A stretch of DNA of 64,000 bases from the NCBI GenBank assembly GCA_017984635.1, contig JAGNZC010000009.1, positions 1-64,000 of the forward strand. Direction: 5' to 3'. The notes below the pieces were generated by a model. That model did no database searches, was not told where the DNA came from, and was given only the letters and a program-made list of their open reading frames with translations. A program made the translations under genes and the position numbers. Shown here in pieces: positions 34,971 to 43,709 of this stretch. Source of the DNA: Crocinitomicaceae bacterium. Its GTDB lineage: Bacteria; Bacteroidota; Bacteroidia; Flavobacteriales_D; Crocinitomicaceae. Within the stretch, counting starts at the first letter, position 1; each line of letters starts with the position of its first letter.

Positions 34971-35897
34971 ATGCTACAAGGATTAGAAATCATACAAGAA
35001 CTCGGACAGCAACGCCAGCGAAAATTTGGAAAAGTTTACTTATGTAGACAATTAGATAACAATCAAAAAATAATTGTAAAACAAGTACGTAAAGAACCCA
35101 AAAACAGTAGGGCAATTACACAATTATTCCACGAAAAAGAATTCAGTTTTACTTTAAATAGATTGCCTCAAATAATTGATTTAAAAGAAGATGAGAATTA
35201 TTATTATTTATTAAGTACGTACATTGAGGGTAAGACATTAAAAGAATTTTGGTTAACTATAAAACGTCACAATCGGATTGTTTTTTTGCAACAACTCATA
35301 GAAGAAATTGCACCGATTTTTAACTTTTTGAAGGAGAAAAAAATCGTTCACAACGACATCAAACCAAGTAATTTTATCATAAATGAAATAAATGGAAAAC
35401 TTCATGTTTCATTAATTGATTTTGGTTTGGCAATTAAAATCGAACACCATTCATATCGCACAACTCTTTTCCCTCTTGGATTTGCTTCGCCAGAATTAGT
35501 GTTAAATCAACTTTCAATACTCGATCAACGTTCAGATATTTTTGCACTTGGCATTACACTATGGAATTTATATACAGATCGCCTACCACTTCTCCATCCT
35601 AACCCAAGTATTTACACAAATTTACAACTAACGCATCCCCTTCCAAACGCGAGTGAAATTCAACAAGATTTATTTGAAATCATTGAAAAATGTTGTGTAA
35701 AACATCCGTTTAAAACAGCACCTAATTTGTTGAGTAAAGATCAAGTCCAAGCGAATTTACTGGATGCAATGAACAAACGTTATCAATCAATTGAAGCGTT
35801 ACAATTAGATATTAATAAACTCAATGATCGTAAAACGATGAAACGTTTTTTAATACAAGTTTTTTCTAAAACCAATATTAAACGTGAAAAAGAGTGA
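34971..35897 (+). CDS. Hanks-type Ser/Thr protein kinase-like protein, non-RD
   Basis: From the ATG at 34971 the protein has 308 residues and is almost entirely kinase domain. The glycine loop is degenerate (LGQQRQRKFGKVYLCR), the ATP-contacting Lys is in KIIVKQVRK, the catalytic loop reads HNDIKPSNFI with Asn in place of Arg, and the metal-binding LIDFGLA is intact. ASPELVLNQ stands for the APE segment, and DQRSDIFALGITLWNLY is the F helix. It therefore looks catalytically competent but non-RD, without activation-loop control. No membrane or sensory domain is present. The 3' end overlaps the convergent outer-membrane protein gene by 48 bp. Confidence 0.85.
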   Translation: MLQGLEIIQELGQQRQRKFGKVYLCRQLDNNQKIIVKQVRKEPKNSRAITQLFHEKEFSFTLNRLPQIIDLKEDENYYYLLSTYIEGKTLKEFWLTIKRHNRIVFLQQLIEEIAPIFNFLKEKKIVHNDIKPSNFIINEINGKLHVSLIDFGLAIKIEHHSYRTTLFPLGFASPELVLNQLSILDQRSDIFALGITLWNLYTDRLPLLHPNPSIYTNLQLTHPLPNASEIQQDLFEIIEKCCVKHPFKTAPNLLSKDQVQANLLDAMNKRYQSIEALQLDINKLNDRKTMKRFLIQVFSKTNIKREKE

Positions 35898-36527
35898 TTT
35901 GAAAAACGCTGCTCCACCTGTTGCTGTTTGATTAGAAATCATTGGTTGCAACAATAAATAATTCAAGCCTAAATCAGCATAAAAAGCACCGTTTAAACTT
36001 GGAACCGTATATTTCCCTCCAAAATTCAAACCTAATCCAAGAGAAAAAATACTACCTCTTTCAGGTGAAACAGTAGCAATATTATAATCAGATGCATTGA
36101 ATTCTTTGTAATCAAAATTCTTTTTTACCGTATTGAGAATTAAAACAACATTTGTACTTCCATAACCAGCTAAACCTGATTCATAGCCATCACCTATATA
36201 AAAACGTTTTCCTCCTTCTAACAATAGGTAATCCATTGAAAAATTATAGTCGAAATTTTGCCCAGACAACAACGAATTATTATTATTCAAGTATTCAGAG
36301 TAAGTATTATCATCTGTTCGTGGAAATAAATAAGTTAACTTTCCAAAATATGTCATTTCGTCATCTTGAGGTAACTCTAGCACGATATTCAATCCTCCAA
36401 ATGATTTAGGTGAACCAAAACCATACAAACCACTGAGTCCTCCACCAATTCCAAACTGAGCAAACAAAGAAGAATTAGCACAACATAAAAGCACTACTAT
36501 AAACGATATTTTTACTATTTTAACCAT
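35850..36527 (-). CDS. Exported beta-barrel-like protein of unknown function
   Basis: A 225-residue protein with signal peptide (1-24, ending LFAQ), a glycine-rich first strand (FGIGGGLSGLYGFG), and alternating strands ending with LFFTFNIGFRKNLY, whose final tyrosine and alternating pattern fit the signal recognised by the BAM complex. It is probably an 8-strand outer-membrane barrel. The ATG overlaps the end of tag by 13 bp, so translation is probably coupled. Its last 48 bp are antisense to the kinase gene; both ends look genuine. Confidence 0.65.
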   Translation of the reverse strand: MVKIVKISFIVVLLCCANSSLFAQFGIGGGLSGLYGFGSPKSFGGLNIVLELPQDDEMTYFGKLTYLFPRTDDNTYSEYLNNNNSLLSGQNFDYNFSMDYLLLEGGKRFYIGDGYESGLAGYGSTNVVLILNTVKKNFDYKEFNASDYNIATVSPERGSIFSLGLGLNFGGKYTVPSLNGAFYADLGLNYLLLQPMISNQTATGGAAFFKSLFFTFNIGFRKNLY

Positions 36528-37054
36528 ATTGGATTTATTTCTTGTTGTTTAACATAAATTAGACAATCTTTAGTATGAGCACCTGGTAGAAAACCAATAC
36601 TCATAAAAAATTCATTCACAATTTCTCCTCCTACAAATTTAAAGTTCTTTTTAAATAAACGCACCCATTCTTCTTTGTTTTTTGGATGATTTAATTTTAA
36701 CCATTCTAAAAAAGACCCATGTAGATGTTGGATTTCTTTTACCTTTTGAGCATTGTGTATTACAGCGTGAATTTTTAGCTTATTTCGAATAATACCAGCA
36801 TCTTGCATTAACTCATCAACTTTATCTTGCTTGTAATCGGCTATCTTTGCAATAGAAAAATGATCGAATGCTTTTCTGAAATTTTCTTCTTTTTTTAAAA
36901 TTGTCGCCCATGACAAACCCGCTTGGTTAATTTCTAAAACCAAACGACCAAACAACTCATCATCGTTTTCAATAAAAAAACCATAATGTTCATCATGGTA
37001 AATACGATTCAAATCAGTTGATGGTAATTGATGACAATAGTTACAATATGACAT
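36515..37054 (-). CDS. tag: DNA-3-methyladenine glycosylase I
   Basis: Removes 3-methyladenine from alkylated DNA, starting base-excision repair. The 179-residue protein from the ATG at 37054 begins MSYCNYC, and carries YHDEHYGF, LVLEINQAGLSWATILKK and the C-terminal GAHTKDC, where Cys and His residues of the two ends form the zinc snap of the Tag family. The loop FKFVGGEIVNEFFMSIG is the family KFVGPT-type segment. A longer upstream frame has no start-site support. It precedes an outer-membrane protein gene with an overlap of 13 bp. Confidence 0.9.
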   Translation of the reverse strand: MSYCNYCHQLPSTDLNRIYHDEHYGFFIENDDELFGRLVLEINQAGLSWATILKKEENFRKAFDHFSIAKIADYKQDKVDELMQDAGIIRNKLKIHAVIHNAQKVKEIQHLHGSFLEWLKLNHPKNKEEWVRLFKKNFKFVGGEIVNEFFMSIGFLPGAHTKDCLIYVKQQEINPIWLK

Positions 37055-37139
37055 TTTAGACAAATAAATACTAAAAGTACACTTGATTTTTGGGCTATGC
37101 AATTGAATTAAGCACTAATTTTGTAAAAAATGCTAAATT

Positions 37140-37781
37140 ATGAAAATAGAAATTTGGTCAGATGTTCAATGTCCTTTTTGTTACATAGGTAAACGCCATT
37201 TAGAAATTGCTTTAGATCAGTTAAAACCAACAGAATCCATTGAAATTGAATGGAAAAGCTATCAACTTGACCCGACAATTCCAGCAGACTTAGCTCCACA
37301 GAATAGTTTTACTTATTTAGCAGCTAAAAAAGGAATGACCATTGAGCAATCAATTGCAATGCATGAAAACGTAACTCAAATGGCTGCTAAAGCTGGATTG
37401 AACTACCAATTAGAAAAAACCATTATTTCCAATTCATACAATGCACATCAACTTATTCATTTGGCTAAAACCATTAAAAAAGGAGATGAAATGGAAGAAA
37501 TCTTATTCGATGCCTATTTTTGTCAAGGAAAAAATATTGGTAACATTCCAACATTAATTGAATTAGGAGAACAGATTGGACTAACTGAATCCGCAATTGT
37601 TTCAGCAATTACAACGAATCAATTTGGAGATCGAATCAATCGAGAAATTCAAGAAAGTCAACAAATTGGTGTAAAAGGCGTTCCGTTTTTTGTGTTTGAT
37701 CGTAAATATGCTTTATCGGGAGCTCAACCTGTTGAACAATTTGTCAATTGCATCCAACAATTAATCGCCGAAAAAATCTGA
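37140..37781 (+). CDS. DsbA family (FrnE-like) oxidoreductase
   Basis: A 213-residue thioredoxin-fold protein without a signal peptide, hence cytoplasmic, like the FrnE subgroup. The active site is Cys11-Pro-Phe-Cys14 near the N-terminus (DVQCPFCYIGKRH). The inserted helical domain and the cis-Pro loop GVKGVPFFVF near residue 180 are typical. Members are associated with disulfide exchange and oxidative or metal stress resistance. A TAATTTTG element lies about 16 nt before the ATG. It stands alone, divergent from tag. Confidence 0.9.
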   Translation: MKIEIWSDVQCPFCYIGKRHLEIALDQLKPTESIEIEWKSYQLDPTIPADLAPQNSFTYLAAKKGMTIEQSIAMHENVTQMAAKAGLNYQLEKTIISNSYNAHQLIHLAKTIKKGDEMEEILFDAYFCQGKNIGNIPTLIELGEQIGLTESAIVSAITTNQFGDRINREIQESQQIGVKGVPFFVFDRKYALSGAQPVEQFVNCIQQLIAEKI

Positions 37782-37835
37782 TTTTTATCATTTTCTTTCC
37801 ATCTAATAAATATTACTTTCGTCAAAAAAATACAA

Positions 37836-38696
37836 ATGAAAACACTTTTATCCATCACATTAAGTTTATGTTTTATGTATTCCTATTCACAAAATACAGG
37901 GACATTTAATTTCTTTGCCAAAAAGAATTTAACACATAAAAAAGGTGATTTATCTATTTATTGGGGCTGGAATGGTTCAAACTATTCAAATTCAGACATA
38001 CATTTTACTGGAAACAACTACGATTTCACTTTGAATGATGTTGTGGCATTAGACCGACAATCAGCGTTTGATCCTGCTATTTATTTCAATCCAGCAAGCA
38101 TGACAATACCTCAATACAATTTGAGAATTGGGTATTTCATACACGATAAATACCAGCTATCAATTGGAGCTGACCACATGAAATACGTAATGCGCAATTA
38201 CCAAGATGTAACAATAACTGGAGAAATCAACGTTGGTTCTGGATATGACGGGAGTTATTCCGGTGAAACAATCAATATAAAACCTAACTTTCTTCAATTT
38301 GAACATACAGATGGATTGAATTATGAAAATATTGAATTAAGAAGATTTGATGAAATTATTCAACGTAAAAACTTTACTCTTTCTATGAATGAAGGAATTG
38401 GAGCTGGAGTTTTGATTCCAAAAACAAATACTACATTATTGAACAATGATCGCTACGACCAATTTCATTTAGCTGGTTATGGCTTAGGTTTAGTTGGTGC
38501 ATTAAATTTTACATTTTTCAAACATTTCTTCATTCAATCTGAATTAAAAGGAGGATTTATTCATATGCCTGATATTCGTACAACCCAGTATTCGTCTGAT
38601 AAAGCATCTCAACATTTCTTTTTCGCACAATACAATGTTGTATTCGGTTTTCGAATGAATATTTTAAAAGAATCTTCGAATTCGAATATTGAATAA
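37836..38696 (+). CDS. Exported protein of unknown function, beta-rich
   Basis: A 286-residue protein with signal peptide (1-19, ending YSYSQ). The mature part has many aromatic beta strands (GDLSIYWGWNGSNYS, YNLRIGYFIHDKYQLSIG, FFIQSELKGGF) and no T9SS domain, consistent with an outer-membrane barrel. It has no recognised family. It is on the same strand as the preceding DsbA gene (54 bp) and the gamma-carbonic anhydrase gene that follows (30 bp), so an operon is possible. Confidence 0.6.
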   Translation: MKTLLSITLSLCFMYSYSQNTGTFNFFAKKNLTHKKGDLSIYWGWNGSNYSNSDIHFTGNNYDFTLNDVVALDRQSAFDPAIYFNPASMTIPQYNLRIGYFIHDKYQLSIGADHMKYVMRNYQDVTITGEINVGSGYDGSYSGETINIKPNFLQFEHTDGLNYENIELRRFDEIIQRKNFTLSMNEGIGAGVLIPKTNTTLLNNDRYDQFHLAGYGLGLVGALNFTFFKHFFIQSELKGGFIHMPDIRTTQYSSDKASQHFFFAQYNVVFGFRMNILKESSNSNIE

Positions 38697-38726
38697 ATAT
38701 ATTTAAAGAAGCAAAAAACTAATACT

Positions 38727-39329
38727 ATGGCAATTTATTCATTCAATGGTTTTATTCCCGTTATAAAGCAAAGTAGTTTTATACATCCGCAAGCAAGTGT
38801 GATTGGAAATGTACTCATCGGAGAAAACGTTTACGTTGGTCCAAGTGCAGTAATTCGAGGTGATTGGGGACAAATCATCATTGAAGATGGTTGTAATATC
38901 CAAGAAAACTGTACGGTTCACATGTTTCCAGGAACTACTGTAACGTTAAAAAAAGGTGCTCACATTGGACATGGTGCAATTATTCACGGTGGAACAATTG
39001 GTGAAAATTGCTTGATTGGCATGAACAGTGTCATCATGGATGATGTAATAATGGAAGCAGAATGCATAATTGGAGCATTATCTTTTGTGCCTGCTAAAAT
39101 GCATTTACCTAAACGTAGTTTAGCAGTTGGAAATCCAGCTAAAATAATCAAAGAGGTATCTGATGAAATGATAACATGGAAAACACAAGGCACAGCTTTG
39201 TATCAAGCATTACCTGCTGATTGTCACGCTACAATGAAAGCGTGCGAGCCTCTAAGAGAAATTGAAGCAAACCGACCTTCACAAGAAAAAATGTACGAAA
39301 CGTGGAATGCCTTGAATGGTAAAAAATAA
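38727..39329 (+). CDS. Gamma-carbonic anhydrase family protein (left-handed beta helix)
   Basis: A 200-residue hexapeptide-repeat protein. Repeats such as ASVIGNVLIGENVYVGPSAV and NCLIGMNSVI build the left-handed helix. The metal-ligand histidines of gamma-carbonic anhydrases lie in NCTVHMF and HIGHGAIIHG. It might hydrate CO2 or be a PaaY/YrdA-type relative, some of which act as thioesterases or have no known activity. It ends in a helix (YETWNALNG). A strong palindromic terminator follows. Confidence 0.85.
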   Translation: MAIYSFNGFIPVIKQSSFIHPQASVIGNVLIGENVYVGPSAVIRGDWGQIIIEDGCNIQENCTVHMFPGTTVTLKKGAHIGHGAIIHGGTIGENCLIGMNSVIMDDVIMEAECIIGALSFVPAKMHLPKRSLAVGNPAKIIKEVSDEMITWKTQGTALYQALPADCHATMKACEPLREIEANRPSQEKMYETWNALNGKK

Positions 39330-39347
39330 TTTAAAAATTATAAGCAT

Positions 39348-39378
39348 AAAAAAAGCCTATCAATTGATAGGCTTTTTT
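39348..39378. terminator. Bidirectional Rho-independent terminator
   Basis: The perfect palindrome AAGCCTATCAATTGATAGGCTT, with A and T runs on both sides, serves the gamma-carbonic anhydrase gene (plus) and the PDH E2 gene (minus). Confidence 0.88.
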
Positions 39379-39396
39379 ATTATCTATTGCGAGATA

Positions 39397-40644
39397 TCAC
39401 AATAACATATTTACTGGATTTTCCATGTAATTTTTAAACGTTTGCAAGAATGCTGATCCTGAAGCGCCATCCACAACTCGATGATCACAAGACAACGTTA
39501 CTTTCATAACATTACCAGGAACAACTTGTCCGTTTTTAACAACAGGAACTTCTTTAATTCCACCAACAGCCAAAATACAACTATCAGGAGGATTCACAAT
39601 TGCAGTAAATGCTTCAATGCCAAACATTCCTAAGTTAGAAATCGTAAATGTATTTCCTTCCCAATCTGCTGGTTGTAATTTTTTATCTTTCGCTTTTTGT
39701 GCAAATTCTTTCACTTCTGCTCCAATTTGCGTTAATCCTTTTGAGTCAGCAAAGCGAACAACTGGAACTAATAATCCATCTTCAACAGCTACAGCAACAC
39801 CAATATGTACGTGGTGATTTTGACGAATCACATCGCCTAACCATGCACTATTAACAGTAGGATGTTGTTTTAAAGCCATTGCAACAGCTTTCACAACCAT
39901 ATCGTTGAATGAAACTTTAACACCTTCAATCGCATTCAAGGATTTACGCGATTTAATCGCATTGTCCATGTCAATATCCATTGTAAGGTAAAAATGAGGT
40001 GCTGTAAATTTACTTTCAGCCAAACGACGAGCGATTGTTTTTCTCATTTGTGAAATCGTTACATCCGTAAAAGACTCTTCACCAACTGGTGCTGCAGAAA
40101 ATGAACGTTGAGCTGGAGTATAAGGTACATAATGATCCACATCTCTTTTTACAATTCTACCTGCTTCACCTGTACCTGCAACAGTTGAAATATCAACCCC
40201 TTTTTCTTCTGCTAATTTTTTAGCTAAAGGAGAAGCTATCACTCTACCATTTGCGTTTGATGTTGGAACAGCAACAGGAGCAGAAACAGCAGTTGGAGCA
40301 GCTTTCACTTCAGCAACAGGAGCTGTAGCAGCTTTTACTTCTTCATTTTTAGTTTCAACAACTGGCGCAGAACCTGCATTTGCAATCATTGCACTTACAT
40401 CTTCACCAGCATCACCAATAATTGCTAAAATTGCATTAACTGGAGCCGTTTTACCTTTTTCAACACCGATATGTAACAAAACACCATCGTAAAAAGATTC
40501 AAACTCCATTGTTGCTTTATCCGTTTCAATTTCAGCTAAAACTTCACCTGAAGCAACTTTATCACCCACTTTTTTTGTCCATTCAGCAACGACTCCTTCC
40601 GTCATCGTATCACTCAATTTAGGCATGTAAATAATTTCGGCCAT
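39397..40644 (-). CDS. pdhC: Pyruvate dehydrogenase complex E2, dihydrolipoyl acetyltransferase
   Basis: A 415-residue E2. The lipoyl domain has the lipoylated Lys43 in ETDKATMEF. An Ala/Pro/Val-rich linker is followed by a peripheral-subunit-binding domain at about 130-170 (VIASPLAKKLAEEKGVDIS, with GTGEAGRIVKRDV), and a catalytic domain of about 230 residues ends with the CDHRVVDG active site. It carries a single lipoyl domain. It transfers acetyl from the lipoyl arm to CoA. It follows E1-alpha by 11 bp; E1-beta and E3 are elsewhere. Confidence 0.94.
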   Translation of the reverse strand: MAEIIYMPKLSDTMTEGVVAEWTKKVGDKVASGEVLAEIETDKATMEFESFYDGVLLHIGVEKGKTAPVNAILAIIGDAGEDVSAMIANAGSAPVVETKNEEVKAATAPVAEVKAAPTAVSAPVAVPTSNANGRVIASPLAKKLAEEKGVDISTVAGTGEAGRIVKRDVDHYVPYTPAQRSFSAAPVGEESFTDVTISQMRKTIARRLAESKFTAPHFYLTMDIDMDNAIKSRKSLNAIEGVKVSFNDMVVKAVAMALKQHPTVNSAWLGDVIRQNHHVHIGVAVAVEDGLLVPVVRFADSKGLTQIGAEVKEFAQKAKDKKLQPADWEGNTFTISNLGMFGIEAFTAIVNPPDSCILAVGGIKEVPVVKNGQVVPGNVMKVTLSCDHRVVDGASGSAFLQTFKNYMENPVNMLL

Positions 40645-40655
40645 TTTTGTATTTT

Positions 40656-41708
40656 TTAATATTCTTTAATGTAAGGATAATCTGTTTGCATGTATACGTC
40701 TTCGTATAATTCATGTGCTTCAGGATAAGGTGAATTCTCAGCAAATTCAACTGATTCTTCCACTTCTTTTTTCACCCAAGCATCTATTTCTTTCAATTCA
40801 GCTTCCGTTAACCATTTGTTTTCTTGAATCACACGTAAACAATGTTCAATTGGATCTTGTGTCATCCATTCAGCCACTTCTTCTTTTGATCTGTATTTTT
40901 GTGGATCTGACATTGAATGTCCTTTGTAACGGTAAGTTCGAATATCCAACAAAGTTGGCCCATCTCCCCTACGAGCTCTTTCAGCTGCTTCTGCAATTGC
41001 TTCGTGAACTGCCTCAGGACGCATACCATCTACAATTTTAGAAGGCATTTCATATGACAATCCAATTTTAGACAAATCGGTAACATTTGTTGTACGTTCA
41101 ACAGAAGTACCCATTGCATAATTGTTGTTTTCAATAATGTATATTACTGGAAGTTTCCAATTCATTGCCATGTTGAAGGTTTCATGTAACGCTCCTTGAC
41201 GAACAGCACCATCACCCATCGATACAACAGCAATGTTATCTGTTCCATTGTATTTCTCTGCAAAAGCAACACCCGTTCCCATTACGATTTGAGCACCAAC
41301 GATTCCGTGACCACCCATAAAGTTTTTTTCTTTGTCAAAAAAGTGCATTGAACCACCTTTACCTTTAGAGCAACCAGTAACACGACCATATAACTCAGCC
41401 ATTAAAATACGTGGGTCTGTCCCCAAAGCAATAGGATGCGCATGATCACGGTAAGCTGTCATGTGTTTGTCATCAGGGCGACAAGCACTAGCTGTTCCTG
41501 CAACAATCGCTTCTTGACCAATGTATAAGTGACAAAAACCACCGAATTTTTGTTGAATGTACAACATTCCAGTTTTATCTTCGAATTTACGAATCAATAA
41601 CATGTCTTTGTACCATTTCACATACGTTTCTTTTGAAAACTTCGACTTGTTAGCAACAGATGCTTTTTTAGTCGTTTTCGATGGAGAACTTGTAGTTTTT
41701 ACAGCCAT
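40656..41708 (-). CDS. pdhA: Pyruvate dehydrogenase E1 component, alpha subunit
   Basis: A 350-residue thiamine-diphosphate enzyme subunit that decarboxylates pyruvate and loads lipoyl groups. The TPP/Mg motif is GDGAVRQGALHETFNMA ending in IIENNNYAMGT, and the phosphorylation-loop region is YRYKGHSMSDPQKYR. Residues 1-24 are a Ser/Thr/Lys-rich tail (TTSSPSKTTKKASVANK) not seen in most bacterial homologs; its role is unknown. A promoter lies 28 nt upstream. E1-beta is not in the window, as is usual where the alpha and E2 genes pair. Confidence 0.93.
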   Translation of the reverse strand: MAVKTTSSPSKTTKKASVANKSKFSKETYVKWYKDMLLIRKFEDKTGMLYIQQKFGGFCHLYIGQEAIVAGTASACRPDDKHMTAYRDHAHPIALGTDPRILMAELYGRVTGCSKGKGGSMHFFDKEKNFMGGHGIVGAQIVMGTGVAFAEKYNGTDNIAVVSMGDGAVRQGALHETFNMAMNWKLPVIYIIENNNYAMGTSVERTTNVTDLSKIGLSYEMPSKIVDGMRPEAVHEAIAEAAERARRGDGPTLLDIRTYRYKGHSMSDPQKYRSKEEVAEWMTQDPIEHCLRVIQENKWLTEAELKEIDAWVKKEVEESVEFAENSPYPEAHELYEDVYMQTDYPYIKEY

Positions 41709-41736
41709 TTTTAATTATACTTTAAAATTGATTTCA

Positions 41737-41766
41737 CAAATATAGAAAAAACTAATTTACAACAAT
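41737..41766 (-). promoter_or_regulatory. Promoter of pdhA-pdhC (ATTG-18-TATATTTG)
   Basis: On the minus strand TATATTTG (41737-41744) is preceded by ATTG (41763-41766) at 18 bp, and lies 28 nt from the ATG. Confidence 0.6.
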
Positions 41767-41814
41767 ACTAAGTGTAAAATTTACACTAAGAAATATTTGA
41801 ACATTTGATTGTTA

Positions 41815-42288
41815 TTAATCTGAACCAAAAGAAAAGGGTAACAAATCATTTGCCGCATTAAAAATTAATGTTTTTCTATTTTGAGAAACAAGTACAACGC
41901 GATAAGGTTCATTTTGACGGATTTCAGATTCCACCATAACTTGTCTGCAACCGCCACAAGGTGCTAAAATCTTTTCAAATGGCAAGAGATCACCTTTTGC
42001 AACAATGTAAAGACTATCAATCGGTTCGTTTGGGAAATTCGCGCCAACATGAAACAATGCAACACGTTCAGCACACAATCCAGATGGATAAGCTATGTTT
42101 TCTTGATTACTACCAATAACAACTTGACCGTTTTTCAATAAAACACTCGCTCCTACTTTGAATTTACTGTAGGGAGCATATGCTTTTTCACATGCTTCAA
42201 ATGCTTTTTCAATCATATTTTGATCAAGATCACTTAATTCTCTCCAATCATCTTGAAGTGAATAAGTTATTGAATGTGTTTTTTCCAT
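41815..42288 (-). CDS. cdd: Cytidine deaminase
   Basis: A pyrimidine-salvage enzyme of 157 residues that converts cytidine to uridine. The zinc site is complete: the GLCAERVALF motif (C-A-E, with the general acid/base Glu) and the PCGGCRQVM motif (two Cys ligands). The N-terminal AYAPYSKFKVGASVLLKNG block is typical of the tetrameric class. The C-terminus ends in DLLPFSFG, as in the family. A TATATTTG box lies 4 nt before the ATG. Confidence 0.95.
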   Translation of the reverse strand: MEKTHSITYSLQDDWRELSDLDQNMIEKAFEACEKAYAPYSKFKVGASVLLKNGQVVIGSNQENIAYPSGLCAERVALFHVGANFPNEPIDSLYIVAKGDLLPFEKILAPCGGCRQVMVESEIRQNEPYRVVLVSQNRKTLIFNAANDLLPFSFGSD

Positions 42289-42292
42289 TGTT

Positions 42293-42300
42293 CAAATATA
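42293..42300 (-). promoter_or_regulatory. TATATTTG -7 box 4 nt before the cdd start
   Basis: On the minus strand the box is followed by AACA and the ATG, implying a leaderless transcript. No TTTG at 19 bp. Confidence 0.45.
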
Positions 42301-42383
42301 AGTAAATCAAAGCGAAAACGAGCTTTTGAGTACCACTTATGAATTAAGATGAATTTTTGTCATCCATTTAATTCAAGTTTTAT

Positions 42384-42391
42384 TAATTTTG
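42384..42391 (+). promoter_or_regulatory. TAATTTTG -7 box 7 nt before the mtaB start
   Basis: It ends at 42391, with the ATG at 42399. TTTG at 42356-42359 lies 24 bp upstream, too far for a good -33. Confidence 0.45.
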
Positions 42392-42398
42392 CACAACA

Positions 42399-43709
42399 AT
42401 GATTCAATATAAAAAAGTTACATTTTACACGTTAGGGTGTAAATTAAATTTCTCTGAAACATCCACCATAGCTCGATTGTTTGACAATGCTGGTTATGCA
42501 AAAGTGGACTTTGAAGACACGCCTGATATTTATGTAATTAACACGTGTTCAGTAACTGAAAATGCAGATAAAAAGTGTAAGCAATTAGTCAAGAAAGCAT
42601 TAAAAATTAATCCCAATGCTTTTGTTGCTATTATTGGTTGTTTTGCACAATTAAAACCTACAGAAATTGCAGAAATACCGGGTGTTGACTTAGTGCTCGG
42701 TGCAAATGAAAAATTCAATTTAATTGAACACATTGAAAAATTAAACGAGAAATCAAATACGACGATCGTTGAGTTTGAGTCCATTAAAAACACCAATGAA
42801 TTCGTACCCGCCTATTCTATTGGCGACCGAACAAGGTCCTTTTTAAAAGTTCAAGATGGTTGTGACTATTTCTGTACGTTTTGTACCATCCCTTTAGCAC
42901 GTGGAAAAAGTAGAAACGCATCCATTGCAGATACTATTTTAGAAGCTAAAAAAATTGCAGAAACCGACATCAAAGAAGTAGTTTTAACTGGCGTAAATAT
43001 TGGTGATTTTGGCCAAGGAGGAGAGGAAAACTTCTTTTCACTTATTAAAGAACTAGATACAGTTGAAAGTATTGATCGTTACCGTATTTCTTCCATTGAA
43101 CCCAATTTATTAAACAACGAAATCATTCATTTTTGCTTAAATGAATCGAAGCATTTTGTTCCACATTTTCACATTCCTTTGCAAGTTGGAAACAACCGCC
43201 TATTAAAAGCAATGCGAAGAAAATATGAACGTGAATTGTATGCAGAACGTGTTCAATACATAAAGCAGTTGAGACCAGATGCTTGTATTGGTGTAGACGT
43301 AATCGTTGGCTTTCCAGGTGAAACAGATGAAGAATTTTTAGATACTGTTCATTTTTTGAAAGAATTGCCAATTTCTTATTTACATGTGTTTACCTACTCA
43401 GAACGAGCAAACACAACTGCAGTAAAATTAGGTGAACCTGTTCCAATGAATGTGCGAAGAGAACGCAGTAAACAATTACACATTTTATCGGATAAAAAGA
43501 AACGTGCTTTTTACGAAGAAAACATCAATACTCTTCGAACGGTATTATTTGAGCACGAAGAAGACCATGGCATTATGTATGGTTTCACTGAAAATTATGT
43601 AAAAGTAAAAATGCCTTATAATGCAACACTTGTAAATACATTTAAGAAGGTTCAATTAACAGAAATTGATCGCGATGGTATCATGAAAGCACTACTAATC
43701 CAAGAATAA
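42399..43709 (+). CDS. mtaB: tRNA t6A37 methylthiotransferase MtaB
   Basis: Radical-SAM methylthiotransferase that makes ms2t6A at position 37 of tRNAs reading ANN codons. The 436-residue protein has the three N-terminal UPF0004 cysteines (Cys14, Cys50, Cys81) and the radical-SAM cluster Cys155-x3-Cys159-x2-Cys162 (GCDYFCTFCTIP). The C-terminal TRAM domain is short. The GCKLN start and the length favour MtaB over MiaB. The stop overlaps the FkbM gene start (TAATG), so the two are translationally coupled. Confidence 0.93.
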   Translation: MIQYKKVTFYTLGCKLNFSETSTIARLFDNAGYAKVDFEDTPDIYVINTCSVTENADKKCKQLVKKALKINPNAFVAIIGCFAQLKPTEIAEIPGVDLVLGANEKFNLIEHIEKLNEKSNTTIVEFESIKNTNEFVPAYSIGDRTRSFLKVQDGCDYFCTFCTIPLARGKSRNASIADTILEAKKIAETDIKEVVLTGVNIGDFGQGGEENFFSLIKELDTVESIDRYRISSIEPNLLNNEIIHFCLNESKHFVPHFHIPLQVGNNRLLKAMRRKYERELYAERVQYIKQLRPDACIGVDVIVGFPGETDEEFLDTVHFLKELPISYLHVFTYSERANTTAVKLGEPVPMNVRRERSKQLHILSDKKKRAFYEENINTLRTVLFEHEEDHGIMYGFTENYVKVKMPYNATLVNTFKKVQLTEIDRDGIMKALLIQE

